NCBI RefSeq assembly: GCF_001550135.1
Contig: NZ_LRUE01000013.1
Span: forward strand, 269,025 to 333,024
Direction of reading: 5' to 3'
Origin: Pseudoalteromonas shioyasakiensis
GTDB taxonomy: Bacteria > Pseudomonadota > Gammaproteobacteria > Enterobacterales > Alteromonadaceae
Length of the DNA: 64,000 nt
Numbering within the stretch: the first letter of the stretch is position 1; every line of letters starts with the position of its first letter. The translations under genes were made by a program, and so were the position numbers. Under the pieces are notes generated by a model. That model saw nothing but the letters and a program-made list of their open reading frames with translations, was not told the DNA's origin and searched no databases. Below are positions 9,503 through 18,137 of this stretch, piece after piece.

Positions 9503-9542
9503 TAATAAACATTAAAATAATTGTTTATTTTAATGTTTATTA
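9503..9542. promoter_or_regulatory. 18-bp perfect AT-rich palindrome
   Basis: Within the 460-base gap 9182-9640, arms 9503-9520 and 9525-9542 are exact reverse complements with loop TTGT. The arm contains AATAAACATTAAAATAA. It lies about 100 bases before the next small gene. An operator for a homodimeric regulator or a strong hairpin is possible; it lacks the GC stem of a terminator. The rest of the gap is AT-rich with no gene seen. Confidence 0.5.
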
Positions 9543-9640
9543 AGTCCTTTTAAAACAATGGTTTATTTTTGTTTTTTGCTTGATTTAATTGTTTTTCACT
9601 TCTATTACTTTTAAAGTGATAAAACCAATAGGTGATTAAA

Positions 9641-9979
9641 ATGAAAACATTGAAATTCAAGACTCAATCATTCTCAAGTATCAAACAATTTAGTAAAGAC
9701 TTGCTTAGCAGTAAGCAATTAGAAGTTAACTTGCCTGTTCAATGTCTTGATCCTCACTTCATACCTTTTCATGAGTTTGTCGAAAAATTTAATAAGGTGC
9801 TGACGGTAAATCAGATCGATACCGTAACGATACCTAATGCTGCGATTTCAAGTAGATGTATTATTGATATCTTGACTCTACTTATTGAATTAAAAGTTAA
9901 AATCACGTTCGAAAAGCGCTTGAACAAGTCTGAAATCAGTAAAATACCTTTGTCTATATTACGACGTATAGAAAATTAG
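9641..9979 (+). CDS. Small hypothetical protein of transposon cargo
   Basis: A protein of 112 residues from the ATG at 9641. A GTG three codons earlier (9632) would overlap the AGGTG ribosome binding site (9630-9634), so the ATG is preferred. The protein is lysine- and isoleucine-rich, with hydrophobic segments but no clear membrane helix or signal peptide. The middle (IDTVTIPNAAISSRCIIDILTLLIELKVKITF) could be an alpha/beta domain. No family was recognised. It lies between the HTH gene and operon 2 and has its own palindrome-containing upstream region. Confidence 0.5.
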   Translation: MKTLKFKTQSFSSIKQFSKDLLSSKQLEVNLPVQCLDPHFIPFHEFVEKFNKVLTVNQIDTVTIPNAAISSRCIIDILTLLIELKVKITFEKRLNKSEISKIPLSILRRIEN

Positions 9980-10187
9980 CTATTAGTTCAGAGGCGACGC
10001 ACTTTTTACCATGCATTTCTAGGATAAATTAAGTTACTTATTTGTAATTAAATCAACATTATACTTACTGTTTTGCTTGTAATTAATTGATAGTTTTGAC
10101 TTTTGTTTTTGGTCTAATGCTTGTCCTCTATTGATTACTATGGTTATCCAATTCAAATAGGTGTAGCGAGATTATTTAGGCAAAGAT

Positions 10188-10421
10188 ATGAAAGAATCAA
10201 ATCAAGAAACCTTCTGTCATTGCTTTGGTTGTGACAGACCAATCAAAGTCGGTGAAAGAGTACATAGCATTTCCTGTACAAGGGAAACGATTGTCTCATC
10301 TAATGCCGTTCAGCCTGACTACGGGGAAGGTTTGGGTACATGGTGCACCCCTTGCTTCTCCGAATTACTAAGAAAAGGCAGTTGTGATGTCGCTGTTGAA
10401 CATTTCACAAGTGAAGATTAA
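10188..10421 (+). CDS. Small Cys-rich zinc-ribbon-like protein
   Basis: A 77-residue protein with paired cysteines: FCHCFGCDRPIKVGE near residue 9 and WCTPCF near residue 55. The CxxC...CxxC spacing suggests a single zinc-binding treble clef or ribbon. It could be a small DNA- or protein-binding adaptor. It begins about 210 bases after the previous gene and ends 224 bases before operon 2. No family was recognised, and the function is unknown. Confidence 0.5.
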   Translation: MKESNQETFCHCFGCDRPIKVGERVHSISCTRETIVSSNAVQPDYGEGLGTWCTPCFSELLRKGSCDVAVEHFTSED

Positions 10422-10548
10422 TGGATGAATCTATCAACTTTGTAACTGATTATTTTTGCTAGTAAAAAGCCATTTGAGAGTTGCTTCTTTCTTGTAATGT
10501 TTATAAATTAAATCGATAGGTTGATAAATAGTTACGGAAGATCAAAGA

Positions 10549-10577
10549 AAATATTATTGAATATCAATAATATTTTG
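10549..10577. promoter_or_regulatory. 13-bp perfect palindrome upstream of operon 2
   Basis: Arms 10549-10561 (AAAATATTATTGA) and 10565-10577 are exact reverse complements separated by 3 bases, 68 bases before the start of the operon 2 helicase. The position fits an operator or a 5' leader hairpin. Its sequence is unrelated to the 9503 palindrome. Confidence 0.45.
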
Positions 10578-10645
10578 TTCGTCCAGATATTTAATTGAGA
10601 GCCTCGAAGTTAAAGAACACCAGTTTTTCACAAGGAGTACGGTAG

Positions 10646-13330
10646 ATGGATGTTAATTCCAATTTAAAGAAATTAGCTAATGAAACAGTGGATGTATTAA
10701 AGGAAATCGCTGATAAGGCAAAAAACTCTTCATCCCAATCGGATAACTCCAATTCCTCATCCCATCTAGCAGTCGTAAATACTTTTAATGATACTGGTGC
10801 TGTGAGTAGCATGAATAAAATTTCGAGTTCTGTTTTAGCTGCTAATCAAGCTCTACAAGATGAACCCGCAATTGCCAGAATCATTTATGATGACGGTGAG
10901 AAACGAAGAACGTTATACGTTGCTAGGAAAGGCTCGATTCGGCTAAACGATGATAATGAGTTAGCCAGTTATGGTTCACCAAAAGGACATCTTGCTTCAC
11001 TAAATGTTGGAGATGAGTATAAAGTACCTATTGATGGTCAACTTCAGTTGGTTGAAGTAATCGAAACGTTAACTATTAAACCTAGTAAAGTCGAAAGTAA
11101 TTGGGATTCGAGTTATTCAGTTTTTACGTCAGAAGATGAAGAAGTTAGCACTATTGCTCCTTCACTTAGAAAACTTTTTGAAACTGAAATTGACTTCTCA
11201 GATACGTCATCTTTAGATTTGCTTCTTTCAGACCAGCCTGACGGTGGCGTAGTTTCAGGTGTTGCGCATCAAGTTAGAGTGGCGATGAGCCTAAGAGATC
11301 AACCTATTCTAGATAAAATTCAATCTGAAATATTTAGATTGCCGTTAGATAGCCAGTTAATAATCTTGGGACCACCGGGAACAGGTAAAACAACAACTCT
11401 TATTAAGCGTCTGGGCCAAAAGTTAGATATTGATCTATTAGACCCTACTGAAAAATCGAAAATTAACAAGCTAGAATCAGGTGAGGCTGGACATAAAGCT
11501 AGCTGGCTTATGTTTACACCGACGGATCTACTCAAACACTATTTGAAAGAAGCTTTCGCTAAAGAGCAAGTACCAGCATCTAATGACCAGCTTAAAACGT
11601 GGGATAACTATAGTAATATTTTGGGCCGGAACACACTTTCGATCTTACAATCAGGCAATAGTAGTGGGTTTATTTTAAAACCTGATTGCTATTTAAATGT
11701 TAGCGCAAGAAGTAGTTTGCCTACCGTATACGAAGATTTCATTTCATTTCATCAGGTTCGAGTGGCTGATGAATTAAGTTCAAGCATAGAACAACTGTCG
11801 TCTTTTGAAGATGAGAGATTAAAGCAAATATGTAGTGGTTTATTAGGCATTAAGGAACGACTTACTGAAAATAACCTAATTGAGTTTTATCGTCAGCTTG
11901 AAAAATATCAAGCTGACATTACTCAAACTATTGAAGAAATAAAAGCTGGGACTGACAAGGATCTTAGAGGTTATTTAGCTCTTCAATTTAATAAAAATAA
12001 GCAGTTTATTGATGAGTTAACACGCGTCATCAATGATTGGAAAAATGCGAAACTGCAAGATTCAGAAAATGAAGAATTTGATGACGAAGATGAGGAAGAG
12101 GTAATTACGACAGCTCAGCAGCAAGCATTCAGTGATTACAAAAAGGCAATCCGAGCACTTGGTAAAGCTAAATTCTTAAAGCGAAGCACTCCTAAGGGAA
12201 CTTTATCATCCACGATTATTGATTGGCTAGGTGATCGTCTACCTAGTCAAGAGGACCTTATTGACCTTGGTCGTTCAACTGTCATCATGACTGAGCTAAG
12301 AAAGTTTAAGAACGCTGAAGTTAGATATCTAAAAGGGATCTCACGCAGTTATCGCTTGTTTCGAAAATCAGAAGAAGTATTTAAGAACTGGTTTGAAAGT
12401 ACGCCTTCAAAACCAAACTATATTGAACAGTGCGAGTTAGACATTCTCATTCTTGCTAATTTAAAAATAGCTAGAGCACTACTTAAAGAGCGATTTGTTC
12501 AGAAAAAAATTGAAAGCTCTGGAGTCATTGCAATTCAATCAGTAGCAAGTAGCTTTAAAAATCAAATCTTAGTTGATGAAGCAACTGACTTTTCTCCGAT
12601 TCAATTAGCCTGTATGGAATCATTAACTGAGCCATCTATCGGCTCTTTTTTCGCCTGTGGTGATTTTAATCAGCGTATAACGGAGCTTGGAACAAAGAGT
12701 ACTGAGCAACTAAATTGGATTTCACCAAAATTAAAAACAGAAAAAATTGATGTAGTTTATCGACAGAGTGAATTATTGAATCAATTTGCCAAAGAATTGT
12801 TAATGGGGATGAAAGGCGACATTGACTTCGTTGGACAACTGCCTAATAACGCCAATCATAAAGGTGTTCCTCCCGTTATTATTGAAAACACTCATTCAAC
12901 AGGGGAATGTGTTAGCTGGTTAAAAGACCGTATCCTTGAAGTTGAGAGAAACGTTGGGCAACAAGTGGAAGGGTTACCAACAATAGCGATATTGGTCAAT
13001 CATGAAGATGAAGTGATACCAATGGCAGAGGCATTAACAAATGAGTTGGAAGATCACAATATTCGTGCGGAAGCCTGTGTTGGAGGCAAATCGTTAGGTG
13101 AAGCTAACGATGTGAGAGTATTTGATGTTCAGCACATTAAAGGACTGGAGTTCGAAGCCGTATTTTTTGTGGGTGTTGATGTTCTCGCTAAGAAAAATCC
13201 AGAGCTTTTTGACAAATATCTCTATGTTGGTGCGACGAGGGCTGCTACCTTTTTCGGGTTAACGTGTGAAGGGAATGCTCCTAAATTAATTGCAGATCTT
13301 AAAACAAGCTTCTGTGATTACTGGCGCTAG
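10646..13330 (+). CDS. UvrD/UPF1-like superfamily 1 helicase
   Basis: An 894-residue ATP-dependent helicase. AAGGAG lies 8 bases before the ATG. Walker A is GPPGTGKTTT (242-251) and motif II is VDEATDFSP (D644, E645). QHIKGLEFEAVFFVG and YVGATRAATFFGL near the C-terminus are motif V- and VI-like segments typical of UvrD/Rep C-terminal domains. The first about 100 residues are Ser/Asn-rich and probably disordered. An acidic run (ENEEFDDEDEEE) lies near 475. It opens a four-gene operon with a second helicase, which suggests shared action on nucleic acid, probably in defence. UvrD and COG1112-like families are both possible. Confidence 0.8.
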   Translation: MDVNSNLKKLANETVDVLKEIADKAKNSSSQSDNSNSSSHLAVVNTFNDTGAVSSMNKISSSVLAANQALQDEPAIARIIYDDGEKRRTLYVARKGSIRLNDDNELASYGSPKGHLASLNVGDEYKVPIDGQLQLVEVIETLTIKPSKVESNWDSSYSVFTSEDEEVSTIAPSLRKLFETEIDFSDTSSLDLLLSDQPDGGVVSGVAHQVRVAMSLRDQPILDKIQSEIFRLPLDSQLIILGPPGTGKTTTLIKRLGQKLDIDLLDPTEKSKINKLESGEAGHKASWLMFTPTDLLKHYLKEAFAKEQVPASNDQLKTWDNYSNILGRNTLSILQSGNSSGFILKPDCYLNVSARSSLPTVYEDFISFHQVRVADELSSSIEQLSSFEDERLKQICSGLLGIKERLTENNLIEFYRQLEKYQADITQTIEEIKAGTDKDLRGYLALQFNKNKQFIDELTRVINDWKNAKLQDSENEEFDDEDEEEVITTAQQQAFSDYKKAIRALGKAKFLKRSTPKGTLSSTIIDWLGDRLPSQEDLIDLGRSTVIMTELRKFKNAEVRYLKGISRSYRLFRKSEEVFKNWFESTPSKPNYIEQCELDILILANLKIARALLKERFVQKKIESSGVIAIQSVASSFKNQILVDEATDFSPIQLACMESLTEPSIGSFFACGDFNQRITELGTKSTEQLNWISPKLKTEKIDVVYRQSELLNQFAKELLMGMKGDIDFVGQLPNNANHKGVPPVIIENTHSTGECVSWLKDRILEVERNVGQQVEGLPTIAILVNHEDEVIPMAEALTNELEDHNIRAEACVGGKSLGEANDVRVFDVQHIKGLEFEAVFFVGVDVLAKKNPELFDKYLYVGATRAATFFGLTCEGNAPKLIADLKTSFCDYWR

Positions 13331-13353
13331 TGATAAGAGTTGAAGGAGTAACG

Positions 13354-16164
13354 ATGTCGAATTCAAATTTTTCATTTTTAAGAGATGGTTTTCAGTCTCT
13401 AGCTGATTTAGGTGGTGCTGCCGAGGATTATGTCCATCGAGATCCACAGGCCGCATTAGTTAAGTTAAGATGCTTTACTGAGTCGCTAGTAGGTTTTATC
13501 TATACAGAGCTTTCAATCGAAATTGATCCTGAAGCGGATTTGTTCAAACGGCTAAATAACAGGGGTTTTAAAGAAGTTGTTGACCACTCTATCGTAGCGA
13601 AACTGCATGCTCTGCGTATTGATGGAAATAAAGCGGCCCACAATAATGTTAAACATTCTAAAGAGCATAGTCTCTGGTTGTTGAAAGAAGCATTTTTAGT
13701 AGGCAAATGGTTTATCCAGACTATTAAACAAACCTATATTGATATTCCTGATTTTGTTGAGCCTAAACCATTGCCGGGACTAGCAGAAACATTATCTAAT
13801 AATAAAGATTTGCAAGGGCAATTAGACCAACGCTCAGAAGCATTAAAGAGTGCCGAAGAAGAACTAAAGTTGCTTCGAGAGCAATTAGTTGAAGCACAAA
13901 GAACTCAAACTCAAAAATCAGAATATCATGTTCTTGAAGCATTCAAGCAAGCTGGTAAAGCCGCTGCGTCAAGCTTTGATCTTCAAATGAACATTACAAG
14001 AAAGAATATTGATATATTTGATGGTTTTCGACAACACTCATTAACTGAATCTCAATCCCAGCTTGTAAAGCAACTGGATCAGTTTTTAAACAAGGGAAAT
14101 GAGCCTGTTTTTCTTTTAAAGGGTTATGCAGGTACAGGTAAAACGTTTATTACAGAAGGTCTAACGCAATATCTTACAGCAATTGGTCGCCAATTTGTTG
14201 TAATGGCTCCTACGGGAAAAGCAGCAAAAGTAATCAGTGATAAAATAGGTCAAGAAGCATCTACCATCCACCGAGTAATTTACAATTACGAAAATGTTAA
14301 AGAGTATACTTTGGACGGCCTTGAAGGCTCTGAGACGTTTAAATGTTACGCCGAAATCAAAGTAAATCAAAATACATCTGAGACAGTTTATATTATTGAT
14401 GAATCCTCTATGGTTTCCGATACATACTCTGATTCAGAGTTCTTTCGGTTTGGTTCTGGTTATTTGCTTAAAGACTTACTCAGTTATGTAAATATTGATC
14501 ACAACGACCATACAAAAAAAGTTATTTTTATTGGTGATAATGCGCAGTTACCGCCCGTTGGGATGAATATTTCTCCTGCATTGAGCGCTAAATACCTTCA
14601 AGATAAGTACCAGCTAAATTCAAGTGAATTTGAGCTTACAGAAGTTGTGAGACAAAAAGCTGATAGCGGTATTATGGACAATGCCAGAACACTAAGAGAG
14701 TCTATGCAGGCTGGTGTCTTTAATAAACTAGATTTTCAAGTAAATGAGAAAGATGTCCACGAGCTTTCAAGCGAAAGTCTCCTTACTCGATTTTTAAATG
14801 TTTGTGATAACAAGTTAGCAAATACTAAAAACTCCATCCTTATTGCTTCATCGAATGCACAAGTAAGCCAATATAATAGAGTCGTGAGGGAACATTTTTT
14901 CCCCATGCAAACTGAAGTCGTTGCAGGCGATAAAATCATTTCTGTTGCGAATCACTATGTAAAAGAAAAAGTTATTACCAACGGTGAATTCGGTATGGTT
15001 AGGCGAGTGCTTTCAGGGCCTGAGGTAAAAAAGGTAACACTGCGTAAGAAAGGTGAAGATGGCACTACAATTACTTTTACAGTCGAACTTCAATTTCGAG
15101 ATGTTGAGTTAGGTTTTAGGGACGAAAATGGCGATGTCAGCTTTTTTGTCTGTAAGATTGTTGAAAACTTGCTCTATAACGATGAGCCAAGTTTAAGCTC
15201 TGATGAATATAAAGCATTGTATGTAGATTTTGTTAATCGTCATCCTGAGCTGAGAACTAAGGATAAAAAAAATGAGTTTCGTCTTGAACTATTGGCAGAT
15301 CCCTATTTTAATGCCTTTAAGGTGAAATTTGGTTATGCCATCACTTGCCATAAAGCCCAAGGTAGTGAATGGCAAAATGTATTCTTAAAATGTAGCTCGC
15401 ATCATAAAACCCTTAGTCAAGATTACTTCCGATGGCTATACACAGCCATAACAAGATCGTCTTCACAGCTTTTCGTTTTAGATCCTCCCAAAGTAAAATT
15501 AGGCACTGGGATCTCGCGTGTTGGAGGAAGCAATAATAACCCGGTAAATGATACTTCTTCTCATAAAGAGCAAGATTTGAATAATTCCAATCCAACATTG
15601 AATTGTGAAAACATTCCTGAGGGGAACCAGTTCTTGCGCAATTTGTACTTAGAAGTGAGCAATCAATTATCTAATACAGATATTAAGATAGTTGAGGTTA
15701 CACATAATCAATATCAAGAAGTTTATCTTTGCCAACTGGGTGAAGAGTTTGGTACAGCAAGAATTTCATACAATAGTAAGAACAAAATATCAGCAGTGAA
15801 TTGTAGTATGTACAATGCGACTGGCAATTTGTTATCTGAAAAACTTAGTTGTCTTAAAGGTAAACTAATTACTTCTAATTTAGGGTCAGCTTCCACAAAT
15901 TTTGATTTCCCAGAACCATTTTTAGAGGAATTTCACGACCAATTGACCAACATCCTCAAAGAGCATGACATTTCAATTTCTGAAGTATTAGCGAGAGACT
16001 ATACGCAAAGGTACAGCTTTCATAGGTCAGGTGAGACTGCCGTTGTTGATATCTTTTATAATGGAAAGAGTCAGTTCACGCGCTTGATGGGCATGAAAAA
16101 CTTGTCTGGTTCGGAGAAATTAATGCATCAAGTAGAGGGATTGATTGAAGAGGCGTTTAATTAG
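13354..16164 (+). CDS. DUF4145-RecD-like helicase
   Basis: A 936-residue protein. The ATG at 13354 is preferred over the in-frame GTG at 13330 because GAAGGAG lies just ahead of it and the GTG overlaps the preceding stop. Residues about 1-125 look like DUF4145, a domain often fused to HsdR and other defence ATPases (KLRCFTESLVGFIY, HALRIDGNKAAHN). A coiled coil follows (about 155-205). The helicase core has Walker A GYAGTGKT (257-264), DESS (from D349), GDNAQLPPVG, and C-terminal AITCHKAQGSEW and LYTAITRS, as in RecD/AAA_30 and UvrD_C_2. The last about 200 residues have no recognised domain. It follows the first helicase by 23 bases and precedes the TPR gene by 2. Confidence 0.82.
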   Translation: MSNSNFSFLRDGFQSLADLGGAAEDYVHRDPQAALVKLRCFTESLVGFIYTELSIEIDPEADLFKRLNNRGFKEVVDHSIVAKLHALRIDGNKAAHNNVKHSKEHSLWLLKEAFLVGKWFIQTIKQTYIDIPDFVEPKPLPGLAETLSNNKDLQGQLDQRSEALKSAEEELKLLREQLVEAQRTQTQKSEYHVLEAFKQAGKAAASSFDLQMNITRKNIDIFDGFRQHSLTESQSQLVKQLDQFLNKGNEPVFLLKGYAGTGKTFITEGLTQYLTAIGRQFVVMAPTGKAAKVISDKIGQEASTIHRVIYNYENVKEYTLDGLEGSETFKCYAEIKVNQNTSETVYIIDESSMVSDTYSDSEFFRFGSGYLLKDLLSYVNIDHNDHTKKVIFIGDNAQLPPVGMNISPALSAKYLQDKYQLNSSEFELTEVVRQKADSGIMDNARTLRESMQAGVFNKLDFQVNEKDVHELSSESLLTRFLNVCDNKLANTKNSILIASSNAQVSQYNRVVREHFFPMQTEVVAGDKIISVANHYVKEKVITNGEFGMVRRVLSGPEVKKVTLRKKGEDGTTITFTVELQFRDVELGFRDENGDVSFFVCKIVENLLYNDEPSLSSDEYKALYVDFVNRHPELRTKDKKNEFRLELLADPYFNAFKVKFGYAITCHKAQGSEWQNVFLKCSSHHKTLSQDYFRWLYTAITRSSSQLFVLDPPKVKLGTGISRVGGSNNNPVNDTSSHKEQDLNNSNPTLNCENIPEGNQFLRNLYLEVSNQLSNTDIKIVEVTHNQYQEVYLCQLGEEFGTARISYNSKNKISAVNCSMYNATGNLLSEKLSCLKGKLITSNLGSASTNFDFPEPFLEEFHDQLTNILKEHDISISEVLARDYTQRYSFHRSGETAVVDIFYNGKSQFTRLMGMKNLSGSEKLMHQVEGLIEEAFN

Positions 16165-16166
16165 TA

Positions 16167-18110
16167 ATGTTTATTCAAAACAATAGCTCGTCGTCAAAAA
16201 CTAACAAGGATGTTTTTGCTTTAAGAAAAGCAGGCAAAATAGACGAAGCATATAATTTAGCCATTGAATTAATTAATAGCTCTCCGAATGATGAGTGGAA
16301 TGTTAAAGCTTTTGCATGGTGTCTTATCGATCTTGTAAAACGAGATGCCAAGCTCGGCAACAACAATACAACAAATCATTACTTGCAACAGCTTGACTCA
16401 TTATCAATAGATCCAAATGACGAGATACTAAATAAGCAAGTTTTGTATGTTAGAAATATGGCGAGTCCCATATTTAAAGAGACACAACGAGCAAAGCAAG
16501 CGAGTAAAGAAGGGAAGCATCAGTTAGCGATAAATATATATACCAAAGCACTGTCAGAGCAGCCTGATAATCAAGATATTAGGAGCAGTATAGGCTGGGA
16601 AATATACAAACTAGCGAAAGCACAATTTAATAATGAAAACGTGAATGTTTTTGCCGTAAAGAAATTGTTGAATGATTACCTAAAACTTAACTGTAATGTT
16701 CCTTCTCTGTTACACAGCCTTTTCCTTGGCCTCGCAGACAAGCTTACCAGTCACCACAACTTCAACCTAGCCGCATTTATAAAAATATGGGGAATTCAAA
16801 ACCTACGTGATGAGGACTTTGAGCCATATGTTGATGACGTCACAGGAAATAGTTATCCAAGTTTGGCCTCAAAGGTTGCTTTGCATGGTACGAAACAAGC
16901 AGTTGAACATAATGATCTTGAATCTTTACCTTTGCTATTAGAGGTAATAGATAGAGTTATTCCAAGTTCAGATGACCCTATTTGGTTGGAGTTAAATAAA
17001 GCGCGAGCGTTAAACCTACTTGGTGAGTATCAGAAGAGCTTTGATTTGGCAGTAAAAGTTGCAAAGCAAAAGGTTGGTGAATATTGGATTTGGGAGTTAC
17101 TTGGGGATATACAAGGTAATTATGATAAAAGTAGTGCATTCAATTGTTATTGCCGGGCATTGTCCTCAAATCCAAAAGAAAACTTTATTGCTAACCTCCG
17201 ATTAAAGTTGGCGGAACTTTTGATTGAACAAGGTAATTACTCAGCGGCAAAATATGAAGTTACTTGTGTTATGGATGCAAGAAACCGTGAGGGATGGTCG
17301 ATACCAGAGAAAGCCGAGATGTTACAGAGTCAATCTTGGTTTTCGGCCACTGAAGCTGCGGCAAGTAATCAATCTTTATATAAAGATCATGCTGGAAAAG
17401 CAGAAGAGGTTTTATTTCAGAACTTACCTTGGATACATGCAAACCTAGGAAGTGTTTTTTCGTTACCAGATAAGCCCAACAAAAAAAGAAGAAAGATATA
17501 TTTAAATAATAGCGAAGATAGATTTCCAGTGGAGATTACTCTTCCCGAAAATAGATTTTCGTTTTCATCTCTACAAGAGGGAGCTGCTGTTAGGTTTAAA
17601 GGTGAGTTAGACAGAATTACCAATCGTTTTACTGCTTATCAATTTGAAACAAGAACAACTGCTAATCAGTGGGATATTTTCTCATCATTTATTGGAGTGG
17701 TCGATCATGTAAACGTAGCCAAGAAGCTAGCTCATGTGATTTTTGATAAAGGTGTCGATACCGTTATTCCATTTTCAAAAACACCGGGGCGACTAATCGT
17801 TGGTGATTCAATTAAAGCAAAGCTGTCAAAGTCCAAGACAAAACATGGCACCAAGTACCAAGCGTTAACTATTGCCAAGTCTGATGAAAAGGCCAGTACC
17901 AATGTTTTAAAAGAATTCAGTGATGATGTCCGTGTTTCTAATGGGCTTGGTTTCACTTCGACTGATATTTTTATTGATAGAAATTTAGTTGAAGGTTGCG
18001 GTGTTGAAGATGGTGATATTGTCTCAGGAAAAGCCGTATTAAATTACAACAAGAAAAGATCAAGCTGGGGCTGGAAAGCGATAACTATTAATAATAAAGA
18101 GCGCTTTTAA
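16167..18110 (+). CDS. TPR protein with cold-shock-like OB domains
   Basis: A 647-residue protein beginning 2 bases after the helicase stop. The first about 400 residues are repeated helix pairs of tetratricopeptide type (for example FALRKAGKIDEAYNLAIELINSSPNDEW and ALNLLGEYQKSFDLAVKVAK). The C-terminal third has beta-rich segments. One is IGVVDHVNVAKKLAHVIF. The last, GLGFTSTDIFIDRNLVEGCGVEDGDIVSG, closely follows the cold-shock pattern GFGFV..DIFVH....L..Gd.V. It is therefore probably a scaffold that binds single-stranded RNA or DNA and presents it to the two helicases. This role is inferred from domains and operon membership. Confidence 0.7.
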   Translation: MFIQNNSSSSKTNKDVFALRKAGKIDEAYNLAIELINSSPNDEWNVKAFAWCLIDLVKRDAKLGNNNTTNHYLQQLDSLSIDPNDEILNKQVLYVRNMASPIFKETQRAKQASKEGKHQLAINIYTKALSEQPDNQDIRSSIGWEIYKLAKAQFNNENVNVFAVKKLLNDYLKLNCNVPSLLHSLFLGLADKLTSHHNFNLAAFIKIWGIQNLRDEDFEPYVDDVTGNSYPSLASKVALHGTKQAVEHNDLESLPLLLEVIDRVIPSSDDPIWLELNKARALNLLGEYQKSFDLAVKVAKQKVGEYWIWELLGDIQGNYDKSSAFNCYCRALSSNPKENFIANLRLKLAELLIEQGNYSAAKYEVTCVMDARNREGWSIPEKAEMLQSQSWFSATEAAASNQSLYKDHAGKAEEVLFQNLPWIHANLGSVFSLPDKPNKKRRKIYLNNSEDRFPVEITLPENRFSFSSLQEGAAVRFKGELDRITNRFTAYQFETRTTANQWDIFSSFIGVVDHVNVAKKLAHVIFDKGVDTVIPFSKTPGRLIVGDSIKAKLSKSKTKHGTKYQALTIAKSDEKASTNVLKEFSDDVRVSNGLGFTSTDIFIDRNLVEGCGVEDGDIVSGKAVLNYNKKRSSWGWKAITINNKERF

Positions 18111-18137
18111 TATAAGTTTTGAAAGGGAGTTTTAACG

